Shown here: positions 1-12,069 of the stretch, in pieces
Numbering within the stretch: the stretch's first letter is position 1
Layout of the letters: each line of letters begins with the position of its first letter
DNA from: Epiperipatus broadwayi
Lineage: Eukaryota > Onychophora > Udeonychophora > Euonychophora > Peripatidae
Direction of reading: 5' to 3'
NCBI GenBank assembly: GCA_028023455.1
Contig: JAQFVV010006337.1
Coordinates: forward strand, 1,225,001 to 1,289,000
DNA: 64,000 nucleotides
Position numbers and translations under genes: made by a program
The notes under the pieces: generated by a model
The model's input: the letters and a program-made list of their open reading frames with translations, nothing else
Told to the model about the DNA's origin: nothing
Database searches by the model: none

Positions 1-314
1 TCTCGAAGTCTATTTAGTCACCTACTGTCTGTATTGGCAACTTAAATATATACATTACATTAATGACCGTACCAATATCCAGAGTATAATAGATCTATAT
101 ATAATTAACTGTAAGTAATTTAGTCTGTGTTCTGAGTTGAGCTAGTAAAGGGATAACCCCGTGCTGTTATAAAGTCATCATCGGTTGGTCATACCGGGGT
201 TTGGGTTTGAATTTAGTTGGCGTTTTGGAATTTATTCTTAAACGCGGACTGGGTTTGAACTCGGGTACTGTGTATGAGTAAGCGTGGTGGATTTATACCG
301 GTACAGTATATACA
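1..314. other. A+T-rich flank, no gene seen
   Basis: No reading frame or RNA gene is recognisable. This stretch is somewhat richer in CG dinucleotides than most of the window and contains two short G-rich segments near 195-210 and 250-266 that resemble an RNA polymerase III B box (GGTTTGAATT, GGGTTTGAACTC). They hint at a decayed tRNA-derived repeat, but no A box or second copy was found, so this is not called. Confidence 0.4.
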
Positions 315-473
315 TTCGCACAGATGCTAAACTTTAAAAAGATTTTTTTTTAATAAATAAAAAAAAGGTATTTGAATGTATTTTTTTATAAAAAAAGATT
401 TATAAAAATATTTTAATAAAAAAATAACGTAAGTTAAAATAAAAACAGGTATTAATTAATTCCTGTAATCTAT

Positions 474-1037
474 AAATGGAAATGATTGTTTATTAATTAT
501 CTAAAAGCTGTTTAATTAAAAAGTCAGATGAAAAGTTAGATAAGAGAAGAAAGATTTTAGCTTGACCAATGGAAGCACTAAGTCTTGGCTCGGACCCTAA
601 CGAAAGTGATGGATTGGTGACGTTTTGTTCATTGAATCCTTGTGGATAATATAAAAAGGGAAATACAGTTTTTTCGGACAGTTCCAGCGTTGGGTGTTTG
701 AGAGATGTGGTATGACGCACATACCACACTCTCTATAAAAATAGAAATGAAAAGACTGTGATGCCTTGAACCAGCTATTGCCATCTCCAAAACATTACCT
801 TCCAACGGAAGCGTCGGGGGAATTAAAGCATAAACCTGGACTCTTATACCATAAGCTATATGAAATTAACAGTTATCAAAATCAATTACGAACTTTCGTC
901 AAGTTTTATAAATTCATAAACAAGCCAAATTAAATGTTAAAAAACAGACTCTTATCTGACTTTTGTAAGTTTTTAAATCAAATTAATAATGTTTAATTTT
1001 ATATGTTTCCCGATTGACAAACATCATTTCCATTTTT
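474..1037. repeat. Repeat block W, copy 1 (LTR- or MITE-like)
   Basis: This block resembles 9310-9945. Shared landmarks in the same order are AAATGGAAATGATT at the left edge, a GTCAGAT segment, ATTGAATCCTT, a TATA-box-like TATAAAAAGG, a TCTTATCTGAC / TCCTATCTGACC segment and, at the right edge, the inverted motif ATCATTTCCATTT. The promoter-like TATA segment in mid-block suggests a solo LTR, whereas the inverted edge motif suggests a MITE. No coding potential is seen. The copies are old and diverged. It lies inside a larger interval delimited by TTCGCACAGATG (315-326) and the inverted ATCTGTGCGAA (1395-1405). Confidence 0.5.
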
Positions 1038-1086
1038 TTTTTTTTTTTATTGTAAAGATTAATTAAATGTATGAAATTTAAGTTGT

Positions 1087-2300
1087 TTATAGACGCTTGC
1101 ATGGATTCGTTTGCGGTTAATTATATTTTGGTTTTCATATTTGATCAAAATATATAGACATTCGATAAATAATGATACCTTACGGTGAGTATCTAAAATG
1201 TATTTATTCGGATGTCTTTTAAGTTATTGGTGACAATGCAAGTATCTTATGGTGAATACTATTGGGTTACTTATAAGTTTCCCTCTGTGATTGTCGGTAT
1301 CAATAATTTTGTATTTTGATCGTTTATGTTTATTTTGAAATGTTTTTGACTGTGGAATCTATGTAATCGATCTATACCCAACATTTTTAAACAAATCTGT
1401 GCGAACATATTTAAATGTTAAAATTAAGTCGGGCGTGAATGGCTATATAGTTTTGTAAAGTTGTATTAAGGGAGGGTAATCTTAGGTTATTCATTTCATA
1501 GTTGAATTGGTTCAATGGATTGGATATATTTGTGTAATTAGTAGATGTAGTATGAGGTCCGCTACGGGCAGGATTATAGATATACGCCACACACCCTCTG
1601 TTTGCCTATGGATGGGTTTGTAAGTCAGCAGAAGACCACAGTCCATTCCTATGGAGTTTTTTTGTTAATTGTTCTACTTGCCAACAGATGTCACATTCCT
1701 GTTGGTGGAGAGTCAATATCTTCTCTAATTCTACTTACTGTTCAGATGTACTTTCCTGGCAGTATAGTATTTTGTGTTGTCGTATCATGCTACATTGAAT
1801 ACATGAATATATCAGATGGATTGGCGCCAGTTGATTGCGAAATTTGTTGCCTAAGGTTAAATCAGGGAAGAATTTTTTTTTTCAAATGCAGATCTATGTA
1901 GTCTATTCATACTTGACTATCTAAATAAAAATTAAACTTATTGAAATCTTTTTAAATGTGAATTTACAAGTTAATATAAAAATCTAAAAGGTTAAACTTA
2001 TTCCTCAAAATTTAAATATTATTTTATATGTGCGTAAATAAATATTTTTATATGTTAATTTCTGGCAGTGGCTTTTATTCTTTTATATTTAAGATATAAA
2101 ATTTATAGATTTTTATCTCTGCGTCTCCGCTGTGCTAGTGACTTGGGCTAACGATCTGAATATTTAAATAAAGTGGAATCTTAACAGCGCGTATCTGCCT
2201 ACTCTATAAATTTTTCTAGGCTCAAATGCCTAGATGGTGCCCTTGTAGAGCAGATATTGTGTTTGCGGTTAGATTCGATCTTCACTTTCATTTCGATCGT
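1087..2300 (+). repeat. Dispersed noncoding repeat, copy A (blocks X-Y-Z)
   Basis: Three blocks recur elsewhere in the window. Block X (1087-1405) starts GCATGGATT and ends CTGTGCGAAC. Block Y (about 1411-1912) runs from GGGCGTGAATGGCTATATAG to CTAAATAAAAAT. Block Z (about 2062-2300) starts CTGGCAGTG and contains TTTTTCTAGG and AATGCCTAGATGG. X matches 7620-7939 and 10513-10832; Y matches 10001-10480; Z matches 8085-8335 and 10976-11225. The order here is X-Y-Z, while copy C is Y-X-Z. The 99-codon open frame at 1602-1901 lies in block Y, is not conserved in copy C and is not considered coding. The repeat class is unknown. Confidence 0.75.
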
Positions 2301-3485
2301 TATAATATATATATATAAATCACAAAGAAAACTTATTTTCTAGAGTTGAAAGTAGATATTGAAGTTTATAGTTCATCATCCTAATGAAGATCTTTTACAA
2401 AGTATATTATTAATCCATTGGTATAATGATGATTTTATTTATCCTTAATTGATAAACTGTTAATAACATCCAATGACTTGATTGATATAATATGTAGTAA
2501 ATATTCTTCAAATGATGATGTTCTTAATCTCCATTTTTCTATTATTAGACGTTCTATATATCCAATATTTCAAAATATTTTAAAATAGCATGCAAGGTTG
2601 GTTTCGAATCCTTTACGATACAAAGCTGTTCTACTCAAAGCACATTGTTTTATCCTATATATATATAATTATTTTAAATTTATATATATCTGAAGAATAA
2701 TAGAAGTATTAAAACAACGTAGTTTCCAAAAAACTTAAACAGACTTTCTTTTCTTTTATATTGCTATTCCTTTAAGATTTAACAGAAAATTAAAATATTT
2801 TCCTTGCAGACTTTTAATCCACAGATTATCTTAATTTGGAAAAGTTAATATTTAAATTCCAATCGTTGAACAGTAGTATTGATAAAAGAAAAAGTTATTT
2901 AAAGAGAAATGATTTTCTTTTCCTCTCCTTAATAACAAGAGAACGAATAAATCTGCTCATGTGTTATTACAAGTTCATGCTTTATTTAAATATTAATTGT
3001 TCAATAGACATTAAGATTTAATAATAAAATATATATAAAATTATTTATTATTCTATCTCAAATCTGGCATTTTACTCAAAAGCTTAAGGTATGTATTATT
3101 TAAAACTCACATGTATATATAAATAGTTTATATATGTATCATAATAAAATAGTCAAATAAATTTTATATTTATAAATAATTTCATAAGAGATAAAACATG
3201 TTAGACAAATAATAATAACTATAAGTTACTATTATAATATATAGACAAATTGTGAAGTATAGCATAAACAAAATCACATGAATTATTTATTTTTCTGATA
3301 TGTATTCGATGATGTTCAAAAACAGACAATGCCTTACCATGCAGATGTCTTTCTGATGATATGTGTTTTGCAAGCTGTTTTTGAACATGTGTTATTCAAT
3401 AGCTAAAATTCAATAATTAATAAAAACAAAAAATATGTAGATATATATTTTTATAATATTTATATAATAAAAGCAATAATTACCT
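2301..3485. other. A+T-rich spacer
   Basis: No gene or repeat family is recognised. Near 3315-3387 the motif GTTCAAAAACAG is followed about 50 bases later by its reverse complement CTGTTTTTGAAC, a possible small hairpin just beyond the 3' end of the piggyBac remnant. Short open frames here (for example 2836-3021) have A+T-driven composition and no recognisable domain. Confidence 0.5.
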
Positions 3486-4496
3486 TCAGATATTAATCCT
3501 TGTGTGATAAATTTTAAAACAGTGTTCAAGACAAAGACCAACTTGACAGTCTCTGCACCAGTATCTTATTTTCTTTCTGACTTTTTTCTCATCAGATGTT
3601 GTATTGAGCTTCATACTCTGGACTATTGAGAAGGTGCTTTTTTGATGGGATTAGATAGAATAAGGGTAACAAAATGTCTGGCAGTATATTGAAGAGGAGA
3701 AGGGATAGCACTATCTGTTCTTACTCTAGAGATGGAAGTAGGAACCATATATTTTTTCAATAATCTTCTCAATTATTTGTAATCTGAACTCTAAAAGTTG
3801 GACATTGCAACCATAATACTTAGTGTGTAAAATGCACGAATTCCATAAAGCTTGGTCTAAGAAATGTCTAAATAGTTTTTTGTAATATTTTTTTGCTTGT
3901 TCCTAGTTGCCTAATAGTAGAGCAACTCTTGATTGCAGCGATCAACACCACCCATCATGTCAGTGGGTTTTTCTATATTTTCTCCCCATCTATTCTTTAC
4001 AATTTTTGTGGTAGCATCATAAATAGTACTCATTAGACAGTCTGGTTTTATTGTCCTGCCATTTTAAGGTTTTATTTTTCCATGCTGAAAAGCCTGGATA
4101 GTGCCTTTTTTTAATTTACCCTTTTTAAATTATTCTGGCAGAACTTTCCTTCTTTTATTGACAATACCATAAATATCTGTCTTATTTTTTATAAGTATAA
4201 CTGCCAGATCAGGTAATGTGCCAATTGTCTACATTGACATAATATCCTTTCCCCAAATAAATCATCCATCAAATGATAACATTTTTAGTGTTGGAAAGGT
4301 AAAATGGCCTACTTTTGTATATATATTGTTTCAGCTCCAGTATACAGAAAAGAAGTCACAAATATAGTCACTTGCTGTCTCACAAAACATAAAACATGTT
4401 ATTCTAAAATGGGGCCTTTTTTTAGCATTATATGTTTTCCAGCTCAAATGTCCATTGTAGAGCATCAAACTCACATTCAGACTAAGAGTCTGTTCT

Positions 4497-4531
<35 letters not shown>

Positions 4532-4538
4532 CTAAGAG

Positions 4539-4588
<50 letters not shown>

Positions 4589-5248
4589 AGTTTTCTCTCA
4601 AATAGTACATAACTTCAGAGAGCTTATAGAAGTTTGGATTTGGATGGTTACCACTTGAGAACTTTTCATTATCAGCAAAATGCAATTATTGCATAAACAA
4701 TAAATACCTAGTACTTGTCATGAGTTTAGAAAAAATGGGTACATGAATAATCTTTCATGTTGACCAAGACTATAACTGCCATGGAATTTTGATGAGGTTT
4801 TGTAAAATCAATACTCCAATAAACAGCCTCAACTCCATTTTGCATGTAAGTTTGCAGCTGAGACATTGATTCCTTATTATGCCTATGCCCTAACTATAGC
4901 ACTGCTCAGCGCAAAGGTTTGTTTGCTCAATAATCATTTGTAGTTATGTATCGTCAAAAAAAAATTCAAAGAATTATAAAGCTTTGGCACCTGGATTTAC
5001 ACCAACAATTATGCCTGGTTTCCCAGTAAAAGGAAATCTTGGGGGGGGGAGAGATATTTTTCACATTTATTTTCTCCCATAGTTCAGTGCTATCCTCATA
5101 TAACACTCTCATCACTGCTACTACTATGATCCTCATTCATGCTTGAAAATCCCACTTCAACATAGCTTTTCATCTCTACTGAATTATATTCAGACTCAGT
5201 ATTAGAATCATAGTGATGAGAACTAGTTTTTACCATAGCAGAATCCAT
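3486..5248 (-). pseudogene. piggyBac-type transposase, multiply broken
   Basis: In intact form this is a DDD cut-and-paste transposase (DDE_Tnp_1_7 family) that recognises TTAA targets. Reading leftward from an ATG at 5248, family landmarks appear in the right order: an acidic, Ser-rich N terminus; PFTGKPG (about 5010); LFIGVLIL (about 4820); FSKLMT and LHFADNE (about 4690-4740); KKRPHFRI (about 4400); GKGYYVNVDNWHIT with the second catalytic Asp (about 4210-4255); MSTIYDATT and MMGGVDRCNQ with the third catalytic Asp (about 3930-4035); and a cysteine-rich C terminus CRDCQVGLC...CF..YHT (about 3490-3555). The 1.76 kb span fits a family member of nearly 590 residues. Several frameshifts and stops break it, and two (TA)n tracts occupy the first Asp region. 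No terminal repeats or TTAA duplication were located. Confidence 0.88.
4499..4581. repeat. (TA)n microsatellite pair inside the piggyBac remnant
   Basis: Two TA runs (about 4499-4526 and 4545-4580) are separated by a copy of the short sequence CAGACTAAGAGT that also precedes the first run. The duplication of this flank suggests the tract grew by slippage or unequal exchange within the dead transposase. Confidence 0.85.
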
Positions 5249-7267
5249 TATACCTAACATATATAGAAACTAAATTTAGAAACCAATATACACACACACG
5301 TAAACTGAAAAACAAACATTTTGAAATATTTCAATATATATAAAATAAAATACAGATCTAAATTTGTGGATATCAAATTATTCTAACATAGAAATTCTAA
5401 TATTTTTTCATACAGATCAAAAATATTGTAATATTTCAAGCTATACATATAAAATATTTATCAATAAAATAGTTTGGCCGTCTAAATTAGACATTTTTAC
5501 ATAGACCAGTAAAATATTTTTCAATATATATATATATATATTGTGAGAGTACCATATGAGCCTCACCTAAAAGAATTTGTGTTTCTTTGTGAATTTAACT
5601 GTGCCTATATCGAATCAACAGATATAAATAACTTACACCTATCTTAAGCTTTTCATGTATCAGCTATATATATAGACTAGTTAGTATTAAAAGAATAATT
5701 CTAAAAATGAATAATTCTAGTTTATTTATACACACACATAAATAAAATATTTCTAACTAATAGTATTTTTTTTTTGTTAATATAAAACTTGACATTTGAC
5801 AAAGCCTTAAGTCAACATTGCATTTTTATCAGTTGAAACAAAGGAAATAAACGTTTGGGGTTCATTACAAATTGTATATGTTAAACAATAGAGAGCGTGC
5901 TCATGATTATGTGATATGCTTGCAGAAATTAATCCAGTATAAAAACGAACTAATATTGTTATAACAATAATCTTCTATTTAGTTATCAAGGCAAGAACTA
6001 CATCTGTAAATTTAAATGTGTTCGAATTTAGCACATTTAAGAAAAAAAAAAGAAGATTCAATATTTTAAAACCTGCTTCAAGTAATTAATTTACTGCCTT
6101 TTAATATTATAAAGAACTATAGAAAAATAATCAGTGAAATTAACAAGGTTATAAAAGTTATCAACGTCTTCGAAATGAGCTTTCAAAATATATATTTAAG
6201 AAGACAAAAATTTATGAAGATGTTCTTTGGCTAGATAATTTATGCCAGGGATTTCTGCTGATGTTTTAAACCCGAACATGTAAATTTATTTCTACTTAAT
6301 CAATGCCTAAAATATAATCATCGTAATTCTCATTTAAAAAGCTGCCTTAATATTGGAGTATTATATTGAAGAAGATGTTAAATATTTTACTATGCAAATA
6401 TTTAAAGAATGAATATCTGGATTGCCTCTTCAAAGGATGATCAATGAACTTTATGTTTCAACATTCATCGTCATTTTATTTCATCTAAGGAGGGATATAA
6501 AACCATTATTCTTTCTCGTCTTGGATTACTTCATTGTGTATTTTAATAACCCTTAAACTTTATTTCCTTTGTGGATAATTATATTTACTTAGAAAAATTA
6601 CTTCGTATATTAAAGTGGAGAACTGATAAGATGAACACTTTATTTTTTTTATTTATTTAATAAAATTTAGATGTTGATATTTTGATATATACTCTGATGG
6701 AAATGACAGCTGACTAAGGTAAACGTTTTTAAATTATTTCAATTTGGAAGTAAGTTTTATTATATTCCAAACTGAATCTTACATGACAATTAACATAATA
6801 TATTTTTAAACATACATAACTAATATCAGAATACATTCTATTATTAATCTAGTGTGAATGGATGTTATGTATATAGACATACAACACACACTGAATCATT
6901 TTAATGACACAATAGGTAAATTTATAATGTATCATGTGTATTATTTATTATACACATGATTTTAAATTATATATATATATGTAAATGATTACATTTTTTT
7001 TTTTGAATATTAAATAATTTATTAGTGTATACATATAAGCACAGATTATAATTCTAAATTTTAATATTTTTATTATTTATATAATAATATTTTTGTTTCT
7101 ATTATGGATTAAAATGTGTTAAACTTGATTTTAAAATTATCAGGTCTCGTTTGTTTATTTTATTTAGTCGTTTTATAAAATGAATAATTATAAATATACA
7201 TACTCATGCATATATATGTTGAATCAACTTAGTGATTTAATATTTATAAAAAAGTTATACATAGCTT
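5249..7267. other. A+T-rich spacer, possible decayed transposon flank
   Basis: No gene is recognised. 5300-5560 shares AATTCTAATATTTT and ATATTTCAAG segments and GTAAAATATTT motifs with 11250-11460, so both may derive from one repeat. Around 6490-6530 a GGGATATAAAACC segment followed by a pyrimidine-rich stretch resembles an LTR or transposon promoter, but no partner copy was found. Confidence 0.4.
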
Positions 7268-7439
7268 ATATTAAATTTATCATTACTATGGGATATTTGT
7301 GGAAATGCCTGAAGAGAGTTGATTGCAATTTTTACTCTGAGTTCAAATTCCGAGAGTAACGAGGTTATTAATAGAGGAGTGGATTGGATTATATTTTAAA
7401 TCACATCATCCATGGCATTCTATAAAAAGACTCAAAGTC
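7268..7439 (+). repeat. Possible decayed tRNA-derived SINE head
   Basis: The segment around 7350 contains CTGAGTTCAAATTCCGAG, a good match to an RNA polymerase III B box with the flanks typical of tRNA-derived SINEs of invertebrates. The A box upstream is poor and no tail or target duplication is visible. This is a weak call based on one motif. Confidence 0.25.
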
Positions 7440-8335
7440 CGACTATAGTTAGATGCGAAGTCATCAATATATCAGATGAATTGATGTTAGTTTGACTGCG
7501 AACTTTTGGCCGAAGGTTAAATAAGGATAGAATATTTTCTTTCAAATGCAAATCTATGTAGTCTATTCATACTCGACACTCTAAATAAAAATGAATTAAA
7601 TTTAAGTTGGGTATGGAAGTTGCATGGATTTGTTATCGGTTAATTATGTTTTTGGTTTTCATATTTGATCAAAATATATAGACATTTGGTAAATAATGAT
7701 ACCTTACGGTGAGAATCTAAAATGTATTTATTCGGATGTCTTTTAAGTTATTGGTGTCAATGCGGTATCTTATGATGAATACCAGTGGGTTTCTTGTATT
7801 CCCTATGCAATTGATGGTATCAATGACTTTGTATTGTGATCATTTATGTTTATTTTGAAATGTTTTTGACCGTTTAATCTATGTAACCGATCTGTACTAA
7901 ACATTATAAAACAAACTTTTATAAATCCATCTGTGCGAACTTATAATAGTATAAAAATTAAAATGTAAATTAAAATCTAAAAATAAAAGTTAAAAATAAT
8001 GTTAAATGTTAAAGTAAACATACTAAAATAATAATGTTAAATTTTATATATATATATGTGCATAAATAAATGTTTGTGTGTATAATTACTGGCAGTGACG
8101 ACTTATTTTATTCTTTTTTATATATTCTTATATAAGAATTTATTATAAATATAAATCTCTGCTATTCCAATGAGCTAGTGGCAATGGGCTAACGACCGGA
8201 TATTAAAATATTAAAAAAAATTTTTTTTTTTGACTTACGTATATGCCTACTATATAAATTTTTCTAGATTCAAATGCCTAGATGGCACCCTGTAGTGTAG
8301 TTTAGATTAGTCATGCTTTCTCCAGATCATTATAA
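7440..8335 (+). repeat. Dispersed noncoding repeat, copy B (partial Y, X, Z)
   Basis: From 7458 the sequence follows the end of block Y (ATCAGATGAATTGATG, then TATGTAGTCTATTCATAC), then block X (7620-7939, ending CATCTGTGCGAAC), an A+T linker shared with copy C (AGTTAAAAATAATGTTAAATG), and block Z (8085-8335). Similarity to copy C over 7450-8335 is very high by eye, much higher than to copy A, so B and C separated later. Block Y is truncated at its start here. Confidence 0.8.
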
Positions 8336-9174
8336 TTGGTCTCCCAACTGGGGCCGATGTTTAATAAACCACGTATACCCTGAACAAATTTTTTCAAAAT
8401 GAAATACTTTTATCTGTTTACATAAGTTGTATACTTTAAATCTTATAAAAGCGCTGCCAAAAAGAAATTGCACATATATTAAACACAAGAAAGTATTAAT
8501 ATTATTAAATTGTATTTTGTTAAAAAGAAAGTCAAAAGGTTGCAATTAACATGTTTTTTAATATATATTATGCTTTAACGTGTATAGGCATGCACAGCCA
8601 CATAAGTTTATGATCGAAAGGTGGTGCCTTATGATGAGTACCTTTGGGAATTACTTCAGTGTAACCCTATGTATGCATTTCAATCAGTCATAAATAAGTT
8701 GGTGGTATTTATAATTGTGCTGCAAATATACACGTTTAAACCCATTATTCCTTAAAACATATTTACCTCAGTGCAACTTTCTTAAATAAATAATTTATAA
8801 AATTTGCTTGTCATGCCATGTGTAAAAATAAAATGTATAAAAAATAGAACTCTTGTGGGGAGGAGGTGAACGTAAATGGTCCTTAGAAAAACGATAGTCA
8901 ACATTTTTTTTTTGGTTTGTATATAGTCTTTTTGTAAAATTACTAACCGGATGTTTTTGTAAATGTCTTCATTAATCATGTACCATAATTACTAACCCTA
9001 AGTAAATTTTTTTTTTTTTAAGCAAGTTTACTGATATGTAACGGGCACATACGTACGTTACATTATTTTTATTAGTAAACATGAAAAGAATAAAAGTTCA
9101 CAAATAAAACTTCTTTTTTAAAAATTAAAAATTGAAAATTAAAAAATCTATCTTAAACTCGTATATATATAAAA
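8336..9174. other. A+T-rich spacer
   Basis: No gene is recognised. A short segment near 8590-8690 (ATCGAAAGGTGGTGCCTTATGATGAGTACC) resembles the GATACCTTACGGTGAGTATC part of block X, so a decayed fragment of the same repeat may be present. Short open frames at 8330-8545 and 8782-8979 show no domain. Confidence 0.4.
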
Positions 9175-9309
9175 TTGCACAGATGAAAAAAATTATTAAA
9201 ATAAAACTTTATTAAAAATAGAAAAAGTATTTTAAAAGCAAAAACTTAAAAAGATTTAATTGAAGATAAAAATATATCTTCAAGAATGTAGATAAATTAA
9301 TTAATCTTT

Positions 9310-9945
9310 TGTAAAATGGAAATGATTATTTTAATTAGTAAGCTAGCCCTTGGGCATTTCAAATGTATAAGCAACAGTCAGATAGGAGAGGAAAAACAAT
9401 GGAATTGGACCTCAGCTAAAGGACCATCACATCAATGATGTAATGTCAATTGAATCCTTAAAATTAATATAAAAGGAAAAGTTTGGAAAGTATTAGTTAG
9501 TTATTACAAGATGACAGATATGTGTTAAGTTGGAGAGGGTTGGAGAAGAAGGGATTGAAAGACGCACTTTCAATTCCTTCAGTTGTTCAAAAAAAATGAA
9601 ACATTGTTTTCCAATATTGCGGACCACAGGACATCAAGGCCCAGAAGAATACCATCAACTATAAAGGACCAACGGTTAACTGCACACCGATCTCCCTATG
9701 ACTTTGTGGGAATTAACACCTTCCATTACAAAAAAAATCAGAGACTATGGACATTTTTCAAAACAGTAAGAAATATATAGTTAATGAACATTTGAAAACA
9801 TTAAGAACTTTAAAATATAAACTTTCTCCATATTTAAAAAAAAAATAGAAATAGATTCCTATCTGACCAAACTAAATTATTTATTAATTAGTTATAACTT
9901 TATTTGATGTATTTCTTTTTTGTAAAATCATTTCCATTTATTTTT
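9310..9945. repeat. Repeat block W, copy 2
   Basis: This is the counterpart of 474-1037, with AAATGGAAATGATT at the left, ATTGAATCCTT and AATATAAAAGG in the middle, TCCTATCTGACC toward the right and the inverted ATCATTTCCATTT at the right edge. It sits inside an interval bounded by TTGCACAGATG (9175-9185) and CATCTGTGCGAA (10821-10832), as copy 1 is. The open frame at 9583-9780 is not conserved in copy 1 and is rejected as coding. Confidence 0.5.
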
Positions 9946-10000
9946 TTTTGTTCTTTAAGTTTTATTTATGATTTTTGGTTTGCGATTAATTAAGTTATAT

Positions 10001-11225
10001 AAATGTTAAACTTAAGTCGGGCGTGAATGGCTATATAGATTTGTAAAGCTATATTAGGGGAGGGTAATCTTAGGTTATTTGTTTCATAGTTGAATTAGGT
10101 CAATGGATTGGATATATTGGTGTAATTAATAGATGTAGTATGAGGTTCGCTATGGGCAGAATCGCTTTATATGCCGCACACTTCTTTTTTGGTGTATGGA
10201 ATGCAATTCGTAAGTCGGCAAAATGACCGCAGTCCTTTCCTATGGAGTTTTTTTTATTGCTCTTCTTGTCAGATAGATGTAGTATTCCTGTCTGACAAGA
10301 GGCAATTTCTTCTCTTAACCTTTTGTGCTGCCGTATTTCATATTACATTGAAGTCATCGATATATCAGATGAATTGATGTTAGTTTGACTGCGAACTTTT
10401 GGCCTAAGGTTAAATAAGGATAGAATATTTTCTTTCAAATGCAAATCTATGTAGTCTATTCATACTCGACACTCTAAATAAAAATGCATTAAATGTAAGT
10501 TGTGTATGAAAGTTGCATGGATTTGTTAACGGTTAATTATGGTTTTGGTTTTTATATTTGATCAAAATATATAGACATTTGGTAAATAATGATACCTTAC
10601 GGTGAGTATCTAAAATGTATTTATTCAGATGTCTTTTAAGTTATTGGTGTCAATGTGGTATCTTATGATAAATACCAGTGGGTTTCTTGTATTCCCTATG
10701 CAATTGACGGTATCAATGACTTTGTATTTTGATCGTTTATGTTTATTTTGAAATGTTTTTGACCGTGTAATCTATGTAACCGATCTGTACTCAACATTAT
10801 AAAGCAAACTTTTATAAATCCATCTGTGCGAACTTATAATAGTATAAAAATTAAAATATAAATTAAAATCTAAAAATAAAAGTTAAAAATAATGTTAAAT
10901 GTTAAAGTAAACATACTAAAATAATAATGTTAAATTATATATATATATATGTGCATAAATAAATGTTTGTGTGTATAATTACTGGCAGTGACTTATTTTA
11001 TTCTTTTTTATATATTCTTAGATAAGAATTTATTATAAATATAAATCTCTGCTATTCCAATAAGCTAGTGACAATGGGCTAATGACCGGATATTAAAATA
11101 AAATAAAAAAATATTTTTTTTGACTTACGTATCTGCCTACTATATAAATTTTTCTAGGTTCAAATGCCTAGATGGCGCCCTATAGTGTAGTTTACATTAG
11201 TCACGCTTTCTCCGGATCATTATAA
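10001..11225 (+). repeat. Dispersed noncoding repeat, copy C (blocks Y-X-Z)
   Basis: Block Y (10001-10480) precedes block X (10513-10832), the reverse of the order in copy A, and block Z follows at 10976-11225. Within Y the landmarks GGGCGTGAATGGCTATATAG, GATGTAGTATGAGG and TCTATTCATAC all match copy A. The A+T linker between X and Z matches copy B almost base for base. No conserved open frame exists across the three copies. The repeat class is unknown; block order changes could come from tandem duplication followed by partial deletion. Confidence 0.78.
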
Positions 11226-11249
11226 TATATATATATATATAATAGGGAT

Positions 11250-11400
11250 GGTAAAATATTTGACCTACTAAACTATATACTGTATTTTCACTCAGATCGG
11301 TAAAATATATGCCCTATTAAATTATATATAGATATTTGTAATTAGATCAGTGAACTATTTGATTTTTTAAATTATAATATGTAATTGAAATTCTAATATT
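11250..11400 (+). repeat. Degenerate ~50-bp tandem repeat
   Basis: Three degenerate units begin with GGTAAAATAT at 11250, GGTAAAATAT at 11299 and AGTGAACTAT at 11349, each continuing into a TTAAATTATATA-like end. The spacing is 49-50 bases. Related GTAAAATATTT motifs also occur near 5505. Confidence 0.55.
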
Positions 11401-12069
11401 TTGAAATATTTATATTTATGGAATAAATAAGTACAGCAAGATATTGAAATATTTCAAGATAGAAAAAAAGACCAGAAAAATAATTGCCAAATATTATTTA
11501 TATGACTTTATATTCCTTTATTAATTGAAATACATGCTCATTATATACCCGTATCAATATACATAATATATTGAGTATATGGACACAGATTTTCACACCA
11601 CCCACCACTCTATCTCATATCACTAATACAATTGAACACATATATGTCGAAAAGATAAATAATCACCAATATAAGAATTCCTTTATTATGTAAAATATTT
11701 ACAAAATCAAATAAAAGTATACTAAAAATATTTATTACTTACCTATTTTTGATGTAAAATTGGGGGGAAATTTTTTTTAAATAATAGCTGAAGTTTCTCC
11801 TTCTAAGGCTCGAAATAAAATGGAGGATTTTTTTCTTATTGTTTGCACATGCTAACTAGAATAGACATGCAAATAAATATTTTGCTCTGATTAAAGCTGC
11901 CACTTAGAGAAAAAATTACTAAAAAACAAGGTACTATAAATGTGTTAATGAATAAATCCCTAAAACTATGAGATTCATTTGAAATAAGACAGTTAAAATA
12001 TCAATTTTTTCAAAGATGGAAACTGTAAAAACCAGATAATGGGCGATTTTGCCACCCTATGGCATTGTA
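11401..12069. other. A+T-rich spacer before the LINE copy
   Basis: No gene is recognised. The stretch contains short homopolymer runs and no open frame of note. It shows no similarity to the LTR sequence that surrounds the other two LINE copies, so this LINE insertion is independent of the LTR element. Confidence 0.4.

Noticed and set aside
1602-1901. 99-codon open frame with a hydrophobic N terminus resembling a signal peptide
   Set aside because: It lies in repeat block Y and the homologous region at 10.17-10.5 kb does not keep the frame.
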